Shown here: one piece after another, positions 19,501 to 27,200 of the stretch
Layout of the letters: each line of letters begins with the position of its first letter
Position numbering within the stretch: position 1 is the stretch's first letter
Assembly: GCA_947168045.1 (NCBI GenBank)
Contig: CAMVKN010000009.1
Coordinates: forward strand, 1-64,000
Direction of reading: 5' to 3'
Length of the DNA: 64,000 nt
From: an uncultured Prevotellaceae bacterium
GTDB taxonomy: Bacteria; Bacteroidota; Bacteroidia; Bacteroidales; Bacteroidaceae
Translations under genes and position numbers: made by a program
The notes under the pieces: generated by a model
Seen by the model: only the letters and a program-made list of their open reading frames with translations
Told to the model about the DNA's origin: nothing
Database searches by the model: none

Positions 19501-19700
19501 TCACCGTCGTCAGGTGTGCCTGCAAACGCAGCGGCTCTGGAGCCTCCAATACTAACGACCTCCTTACCCATTTCCTCGGTGGCTACTCCGAACTGAATAC
19601 CCCCATCGTCAGCGTTCTTGCTACTCAAGCTGAACAGGTCGTCGCTGCACGAGGTAAGTAAAAGGATGCAACAGATTATAACGTATTTTATAACTTTCAT
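16548..19700 (-). CDS. Large fimbrillin-family lipoprotein, probable tip adhesin
   Basis: The product has 1,050 residues with a lipoprotein signal ending LLLTSC (Cys18) and an SRA motif at residues 54-56 that resembles a fimbrillin maturation site. The N-terminal half follows the fimbrillin plan: MKFYAVSP replaces FFAYAP, and SFRHITTAVRF replaces FKHAL. The C-terminal third is different. It contains YDPCPPGFRVP, GYFYCTKH and GLFWTSDYN, and ends NLRPIRP. This is the signature of the Fib_succ_major/DUF1566-like domain often found at the end of fimbrial tip proteins. It is the last gene of the minus-strand operon, 14 nt after the preceding fimbrillin. Last position, large size and an added lectin-like domain all favour a tip adhesin; the ligand is unknown. 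Confidence 0.75.
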   Translation of the reverse strand: MKVIKYVIICCILLLTSCSDDLFSLSSKNADDGGIQFGVATEEMGKEVVSIGGSRAAAFAGTPDDGDRFIERTLHGHNPYGLKVQRQPVPLMGFNRGAVKSGENGASGLSRAAANEVVTGLTNFHDSLTIWGYTSDGTTLFHQILLTKVRNWRNSVEWPYGQGEYMKFYAVSPSLETINMSATDENYTTPPKLTYTLPEKSDELLDVLYGESENISIAAGPAGSVSTNPQQENLGKDNKFVNLSFRHITTAVRFSQGTIPSKIVIKSIAIEGSRVAGTYNPAALDAATATEGAWSFDGGAATRTYTVAASHTGTGNPGATDVPIAGTPTLFLLPQTLPSGARMIVTLTETLDGSSTKDHTVTCSLAGDVWKKGYTVDYKITIGRLQEGYYLTADGNVELEHNTNAVSSTLKVQSYQLVYDYSSGTRVASYSPVTWDIAGVSADSIEWVPMSGRTAKGLSWLADFRGVLNADTHYDGGADATATYTIAGQSMALSTSHDVVLSNNSTQAASNLDLSTTYPYVGGGTRSEAETANCYIVNRVGSYKFPLVYGNKSDDDEEADCFKDHRGATITRRLIKDQMALKQTTTVTEAGVSRKITSYTWEPATNDSRQTLRAVLLWQDVRGFITSIGFTSSEINFSVGTSVPANAVIALQGRMETEYQRSTDGGISWTLDTSKGTGGYEYGPWETLWTWHIWMTDEVYRNQGVEDETSYDAYYINGSKNKAKADHIAEVQDYDTPETTYKILPVNLGWVTDDDNFGLYKKREVWIKLKQTGTANVAKVHITQNARQELYTGTGTVYQWGRPTAFPAVRNLAGSVRTIYDISNKDITSKFVLAQSTNGGDAIANPYGVLQWETNANSWFNVNSSDYATANAMWSATTKTVYDPCPPGFRVPPANVFRTFSKTGATVVSGAGHLNMWPEAKDANGTTHRNGERSKGGYFYCTKHTGDIPAADRYGDMIYMPATGEWHGNKSVGTQLMEPTEQLNQPTGLFWTSDYNNNYDSKAAVLWITPEWSFSVGTADKPVIGFFNADPASNKLNYYTNLRPIRPMKP

Positions 19701-19714
19701 CTATTCTTTTTTTC

Positions 19715-21274
19715 TTATTCGTTCAATATATGTCCTATCTCGTCTTTCTCAAAGTCTGACACCACGTCGGGCGTAAAGCGCATAGGGAAGTCCCAGTCAA
19801 CAACGCTTACCAGTTCGAAGCTGATGTGTTCCACACCGATGCGTATGAGCAGTGTGTAGCGTTTTCCCGCTACGAGGTCCAGCGTCACGCTGTTACCCGC
19901 CACCTCGTTGATGATTCGTGTGTATTTATGTCCTTCACTGTCGGTGAGATAGTCAACACGCAAGGCGTCGTCGCGCACCACCATAGAGTATGTCAGCGTT
20001 GGTATCAGCGTCACCTTGCGAGGTATGAGCACCTGCGTCATGGTGTTCTTTATGAGGTTACGCTCCACCTCGCTCACGCCGTAGGCATCCTTCCAGCGGT
20101 CCTTGTTGGCGGAATTTGTAAGTTCAGACTCGGGAATTGCCGTAGCATCCACCCACTCGTCGTCGGCTGTAGAATCGGTATTTTTTGTATCAAGAACCCA
20201 CTTCCACTTGTCGAGCTCTATATCGCTGATAACGTCTGGATCGGTAGAGGTGGTACCACGAAGAGTGTCGTTGAGCATCGTCTCGTCGTAGGTGAGGGTG
20301 ACATCACCAGTCGTCCACGCATTGGCAGGAGTTTCGCCCGACCATGTATCGCTGTAGTCCGTCCATTCACCAGTCTCCAAGTTCAGCCGTCCACTGGTCT
20401 GCAGCATGTTCTTGCCGTCTGTGTCCTTGGTGGTCGACTTCAGTTCCAGTTTGCTGACATATAGGATAGGATAGAGCACGGCGTTAGGAATCTTTCCCGT
20501 GTATGCCGGTTCGTCATAAACGCGCTGCACATAGATGTCGATGGCAGAGAGGGCATGGTGGAACTTCAGCTGCACTTTCTGGAAGAGGAGCGAGTCTTCC
20601 GTATTCTTCTCGTTTCTCCCCACGGTGATGAGTCCGTTGCCATTGCGCTTGGTATCAACAGCTTTTGCCCATAGCAGATCGACCTGCTGGTTTGGAGCAC
20701 CTAACTTATAAATGACGTGCGGCAGACGGTCTCCGTCGCGGACGTAGCCTATGACACCCGCCTCGGGACTCGCAGAGGCGTCAGCCCACGGCGCGTAGGC
20801 GAAGAAGGATACGTGACGGGGGGTATCATTGTTATTGTCGGTATAGTTAGGCCAGTACTTCAGCGGCGAGTACACCCAGTCGTAGTGAGGCTTGTCACCA
20901 TCGTCAACCCACTGCACTCCCCACGTCACCTGCTGGTTCTGCATGAAGAAGTTCTTGAACTCTGAGAGGTCTGTGTCAGCGGTTTTTGCCACCTCCCAGG
21001 TTTTGTCGTCCGTAAGATATGCGAACACGCCGAAGCCCTCGCCCATTGCCTGCAGGCCCTTGAGGTCATAGATGAGTCCCGTAGTGGCACGCGTCTGTTC
21101 ACGCGCCACCTCGGTCGCGAAGCTGACGGCCACAGGGCCATTCTCACCCGCATAGTCGTCATCCCCCGACTCCCCATCGCTGCCCGAACATGCCGTCAGC
21201 AACGCTGCACACGCGCATACGCACATTATTTTATATATATAAGCGGAAATCATTTCTTTTTTTCTCATTTTCAT
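19715..21274 (-). CDS. Fimbrillin-family lipoprotein
   Basis: The product has 519 residues. The signal peptide ends ALLTAC (Cys29), and TRATTG at about residues 61-66 matches the arginine maturation site of fimbrillins. The core motifs are all present: YSPLKYWPN, then SFFAYAPW, VDLLWAKA and KFHHALSAI. The C-terminal region ends with the usual segment (YTLLIRIGVEHISFELVSVVDW, here split by position about 480-500) that forms the last strands of a fimbrillin. The start codon lies 4 nt after the giant gene's stop, inside an ATGAGAA-type repeat that encodes MKMRKKEM, so the real start may be the Met at residue 8. A structural or accessory subunit of the fimbria is the best call. Confidence 0.82.
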   Translation of the reverse strand: MKMRKKEMISAYIYKIMCVCACAALLTACSGSDGESGDDDYAGENGPVAVSFATEVAREQTRATTGLIYDLKGLQAMGEGFGVFAYLTDDKTWEVAKTADTDLSEFKNFFMQNQQVTWGVQWVDDGDKPHYDWVYSPLKYWPNYTDNNNDTPRHVSFFAYAPWADASASPEAGVIGYVRDGDRLPHVIYKLGAPNQQVDLLWAKAVDTKRNGNGLITVGRNEKNTEDSLLFQKVQLKFHHALSAIDIYVQRVYDEPAYTGKIPNAVLYPILYVSKLELKSTTKDTDGKNMLQTSGRLNLETGEWTDYSDTWSGETPANAWTTGDVTLTYDETMLNDTLRGTTSTDPDVISDIELDKWKWVLDTKNTDSTADDEWVDATAIPESELTNSANKDRWKDAYGVSEVERNLIKNTMTQVLIPRKVTLIPTLTYSMVVRDDALRVDYLTDSEGHKYTRIINEVAGNSVTLDLVAGKRYTLLIRIGVEHISFELVSVVDWDFPMRFTPDVVSDFEKDEIGHILNE

Positions 21275-21283
21275 TTCTCATTT
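21251..21283 (-). repeat. Purine-rich repeat at second giant/fimbrillin junction
   Basis: On the minus strand this reads AAATGAGAAATGAAAATGAG followed by AAAAAAAGAAATG, the same pattern as at 14461-14512. It overlaps the stop of the 2,822-residue giant and the start of the next fimbrillin gene, providing ATGs and a GAGAA ribosome-binding-like stretch. Confidence 0.6.
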
Positions 21284-24200
21284 AACAACGACCTTCTTTC
21301 CGTTTCTGATGTAGACACCGGGAGTCAACGAGGAGCCGTCGTCCATCATCTGCCCACGCAGGTTGTAGGTGCGCCCGTCACCCTGCGAACGGCCAGTACC
21401 CAACCCCGGGTCGTACTCCTCCATATCGCTGATGCCCTCGATACCGATGAACGGGCGGGCTGGAGCAACATCGTTCTTCCATAGTGCCTCGGGAACGTTA
21501 CCCGAGTGGATAAGCATGTATGCCTTGTTAGCGCCAAGGGTGTTGAGCGCAGCGGCTTCTGAACTATCAAGCACGTTTCCATCTACCTCTTCACCAACTT
21601 CATATATATGCAGGCGGTAGAACACCGGCACTGTACCGTCAGTGAAGTCGGAGTGCTCAAGGCTCTCGCCCTTTGTCCATTTCATATAACGGCTGGCGAA
21701 GATGAAGCGTGTATAATTACCGTTTGCGACGCCGCTGTCGTCAAAGTCATCGCCGTCATTGTCAATGACACCCATCTCGGTCTCATGCTCTAACACGCGC
21801 TTGTCGAGGTTAGCCATCATGAGGTTCTCCTGACTACCGCCGAACTTCACAGCGTCGCTGAGTATCGGAGTGCTGTGAGGCGGGTAGAACAGCGGTACGC
21901 TGTTGCCGTATTTTGCCTTGGCGAAGTTTGCGACAGCCGTAGCTGTGGCTGTAGTAGCCTGCTCAGCGGTCATGGTTCCGCCGCTACCGTCATCATCGCC
22001 CTCTGCGTACTTCATCTTCATTTTAAGAACCATACCTGTTTCTGCCGGCATAGCGTCGGTCTGCGGGTTCATCGTCACTGTTATTCTCTGCAGACCATAA
22101 GTCTTTGCCGTGACGGTATTTGCCGTGATGTCGTTCACGGTGAACACTCCCGTCTGCTTATAGTCTATGGCATGGTTGCGACTCTCCGTAGCCCACGCGT
22201 CGCCGGTACCTACACGTGTCAATGGTTTCAGAATGTCGGTAACACCGATGCGGTAAATCTTCGTGCCGTCGGCAAACGTCACGTCGGCATTGCCCGCTGT
22301 CAACACCTTATATTTATATACGTCGGTATTAGCGTCCAGTCCGTCCGCCGTCACTGCCGCCGTCAGGTTCGACGGTATTGTCTTCGGTGCCGCGCTCGAC
22401 TTAATATATACGTAGTAGTCCTGCTCAAGGTCAGGTATAGTCACCGTCACGTCGCCGTTGCAGGTCAATGCACGCTCCGCGATAGTAGGTGTAGCCTCAT
22501 CAATTGGCGTTATGGATATCTCTGTGAGATAAACCGAATACTGCTTGCCGGCACGGAAGATATATACCGAGTCGCGTCCTGCCAGTCCGTCACCCTGCCC
22601 TACGGTATGTGTGATTGTCTGTTCACGGTCGTTATAGCTATGCTCCCAGTGGAGTGTCAGCAGGTCGTTGTAGGCATTGTCCAACTGTGCGGCATAGAAG
22701 CTGAATCCCGACAGCAACACGTTGGCGGTGGAATAGCCTTTCAGTGTAATGACATCACCTTCCTTAAGTGCACGCTCCGGCTTAATGAGCAGATATTTTG
22801 TAGTTCCGCCATCCATAAGATAAGCGGCTCTGCCTGCTGCAATTGCAGAGGCTTGACGCTTACCGGCACTACCAAACATAATCAAACCATCGCCTGCAGC
22901 CCAGTATGTTTTTGTATCGGCATCGGTGGGCCTGTTTGCAGCAGTCCAAGTGATCTCTTCACCGACTTTAGTATAAGCTCCAAAAGCTTCTGTCATCTTA
23001 TATTCCAACAAGATACCATTACTATTTAGTGCCGCCGGTGCTGCCGGTTCTTCTGCTGCCTGCAGCGCCGTTCGGAACACTATCTGTCCGGTGAAGCCCA
23101 GTCCGTTGAACTCGTCACACCCGTAGTTGTTGGCATTAAGGTAGGATATTTTGCCTTTCTGTCCCAGGTCATGGCTGCTGGCAACAAGCGTTGCTCCCGG
23201 CACGTAGAGCGAACCGGCGGCGGTTCGCGTGTCAAGTTTAAATGTCTCGTAACCCAAGTTCTGCCAGGTATAGTAGTCCGTACTGATACTATTATACGAA
23301 TTGTTGTTATGGTCCTTCACTGCTCCGCCCGAGATATTCTCGAAGTTCCACGTGAAGGGGTAGTCCTGGTGAGGCGGGTGTCCTACGGTCAGCGAGTAGT
23401 CAGGGGTATATCCTATTAGGTACTTACCGTCAGCCGTATAGTTCTCCATACGCACCTTTATGCGTCCGTAGCCGTCGTTCACGGTGATGCGTCCGTTGTT
23501 ATAGTAGGCTCCACCGTTAGAGTACCACCCTACGTTCTCGAAGTCGGCGTTGAGGTTGTCTATTTTATCACGCACGACATACTCTGCCGGGCCCACCGAC
23601 GTACTCCACAGCGGGTGACAGTATGTCAGGTCGTAAACTATCTGTTGTCCTTCTTCTTTGAGCAGAGAAACAGGAGGCGCAGGATTTCCCGGTGCATCAA
23701 GTTTTACGGGGAGCATTGTGTAGTCGTAACCGTTAGCGGGGTCGTAGCCATTGCCGCTATCACGTCCCTTAGGCGAATAAATCTCTATTGAGAGGACGTC
23801 GAGGTAGCCGTCGTCGGCGAGGGTGAACGACACGTCGAACTCGTCTGTCTCTGAGGCACCGTCCTTATGGGCAATGAAGGTGTAGTAGCCCGGAATGATG
23901 CGTGCACCACTGCCGTCGTGTGCCAGTTCACCGTTCTCGCGGTAGTCTATCTGAGAGCGCGTTATGGTGAAGGACGTGTTCACCGGCTTGCCTGCCAAGT
24001 CAGTAACATTGACAGCGTCAATGATAGCGCCCTTGTTTGGTATCACACGACTAAGGTTTAGTGAGATAAAATCGCCATTCTTCAGTTTCGGTATGGTAAT
24101 GGTAGAACGGCTATGAATACCGATATGGGTATATGCCGCATCGGAGTTATTATCTACGTAGAATGACTTTGTAGGTGTCTCTATCATCAGTCCTGCTGTT

Positions 24201-27200
24201 TCTTCTATAATGAATGCATTGTCGTTGTGCACCGAGCGGTCGAGTGCCCAGCGCGGTTCCCGCGAGCCATTACGATAAACGCGACTCCATGAAGTGTTGG
24301 TGGTCCATGAGTTGTATCCTCTGATAACATAGTCGCTGACAGAAGCGCTCGAATAGTCGCCTATCTTGTTATCGTGAGACAAATCGGGGTCTGGAGTTGT
24401 GTCGTAAATGGTCTGTGCTCTGAAACCATCAGTTCCGCCTACACCATTCTTCGTGCGATAGAAGTCCCACCTCTTATTTGACGAAGCAGGGTAAGCCAAA
24501 GTGAGAACGAACTGGATTACTTTATCATCAGAGGTATCGCCTACTGTCCCGTTATTATCAGTTGCAGTATAACGGATGGCACCATGGCCTTTTCCTTTCA
24601 GATTACTTATCTGTACGTAGTTTTTTTCATCTTTAGTAACAATATTATAAGTAGGATGCGCAGTCCATTCTCCGGACAAATCCGCCTGAAGTGTTGTGTT
24701 TGAGAAATCAAAGTCATCAGGCAACTTGTTGAGGAACACATAACTGTCTTCCGCAATGTCCTTATCGCTCAACACCGGAGCCACATATTGGAAGGCATAG
24801 CCTTCTACGGTAAGGGTACATTCCGCGGTGATACGACCGGTCTTGGCCCTGAGGATAATCTCACCGGGGCTGTATGCCGTAAGCTGATAGGTGGTCTGTC
24901 CCGGCACACTCCGGGTAGTCTGCTCCATCATGGCACGTGCCGAATTGCCCGGGGCTATCTCGAAGCTGTATTCTATAGGTGTCACACCATAGTCCTTACC
25001 GACAGGATAATTATTGGTAGAAGTGTCGTCACCGCCGTAGTAGTCTTCACCGTCGTGATTATTGAGGTTGAGCGTTGCTGTTGCCGGGTCGAACTTGAAG
25101 TCAACGACATAGACCTTATACGTTCCCGTCTTCGGTTCCAGTCCTGTTGCTGCGGTGTTTGTTGCCTTCACCTCGAACCATCCGTAGCCATCTGCTCCGC
25201 CCTTCAAAGTGACGCGTCCGGCATAGTCACCGGAGTCTATTATTGATGTCGCCAAATTTGCTACGGGAACATCGTCACCACTGAAATTCTTTGCTTCAGT
25301 AATACTATAGGTGAGGTTTCCCAATGAAGCATCTTTTACGTTTATCGGGGCATTCTCTATGTATCCTGTACCGCCATCACCGGTAGGTAAGGTAGTCACC
25401 ACGGCGTCGGTGAAGTGAATCTCTGGAACACGTAGGGTGATGCTATGCAGATACATACCCACCTTGTCAGTGACTTGTATCTCCACCATTCCATCCTCCT
25501 TGGCGATAAAGTAGTTATGGACGGGGAAGGCCTCTCCCTCTTGCTCTATATAAAGAACTCCCGTGTCGTTGCCGTTGATGTCGGTAACGTTGGTGATGTT
25601 ATTGCTGATGTCTGCCGACGAGGTGGCGGCATAGACGTCAATCTCCATACCCGCCTTCACGGGGAACTTAAAGCTTGCTTTAGGCTGCGAGAGGTTAGCA
25701 CGCAGACCGCGGGTAGTGTACCAGCGGTACTCGTCCTTCAGCAGGATGCCGTGCATTCCTGATTTAACAGTGGTGTTGCCAGTATTGAATACAGGTGTGT
25801 ATCCTGAGAAATAGCCATACTGGAAACCGCGGTCGTCGTATGTCCAGCCAGTTCCCAATATGTCGCCAGTACCGACCGTTTCAAAATTCCATGAATAGGA
25901 CGGAGTAGCGCCTGTGAAAGGCAGTACCTGAATAGTGGTGGTTGCAGTAATATTATTATCATAGCCGTCGGCCATTCCGGATTTTTTCTCAAGACTATGG
26001 CTTAACGTTGAGGAGCCCTCTGAGGTCGATGGTGTAGCAGCACCTGTGGCAGTATCGTAAGTTGTAAAAGCTCCGGTGGTTCCAAACGTATAGCTACCAC
26101 CTCCCAACTTATATGCATCAGTCAAATCAATGGGATTATCGGGGTCGCCGATGTCAACGACACGGAATCCAGCAACAGTGCCGGACTCCAAACCGGTGAA
26201 GAGCACCTGTTCGAAGTAGTTGTCCTCCTGACCTTTATAATAGAGCCATGCGCGGACGTTTGACGTAACGACACGCAGGGAGTAGATGGTAATGTCTTCG
26301 CCGGTTGTTCCATTTGTCAGCGTCACATTGCCTGTAGCACCGGCGAAAGTATTCTGGCGACTACGACTTAAACCGAAACTAAGACTGTTGTTTGGACTTG
26401 CCGTACCGGAAAGGGTCAGTTGGGTATTGGCAGCACTGGCAGAAGCCTCGATATGGATTTTCTGCCCGTTGGTCATTGCCACGTCAGCATAAGTCTCTCC
26501 CGGCAGCAACGTATTATTAATAGTAAAGGAAGCCGTTGACCGGGCAAAGTATGCCGTCTCTTGGAATGTTGCCGTGATAGTGCTCTCGCCCGACTTCAGC
26601 AGTTGTCCGTTGGTGCCGTCGGTGTTGATGGTTGCAACGTTGGCAGCACTCGACATATAAGTATAGTCAGGACGGAAAGAATGGAAATAGTCTGTCACCA
26701 CCTGTGTAGGAGTCTGCGTGAAGGCCCTACCGTCGGCAGGGATACGCATCAGGTGCGAGTTATCAAACTTAAAGACAGGACCGACCTTCGTCTCGTCTAA
26801 CGCTACCGTACTGTTATAATACAGTTTGATGCTTGTCAGCGAGATGTTACCGCTGGTGGCTTCGAGTGTCAGTGTGCCGCCCGTTAGTCCGTCGTAAGTA
26901 ACGCCGCCAGTAGATACCGCCACCTCACTACCGCCGTTGACCTTCCACTTAGGGGTTTCTGTTGCGGCTGATACTGAGATGAGCGCTTTCGTGATAGTAG
27001 CAGTACCACTGCCGCTAAGACGCGGGGTGATGGTGAGTTTCCCTTGTTTAGCATCTTTTTGCAGGATAAGTACACTGGGATCGTTGACCTTAGCGCCGTC
27101 GTCACCCTCAAAGGTAAGGTCGAAACCAGGGATGCGGCGGTCAAGGCCGTCCGCAGCGTTTACGCCATCCACACCTACGTTGTAAAGCAGGTCTTCAATA

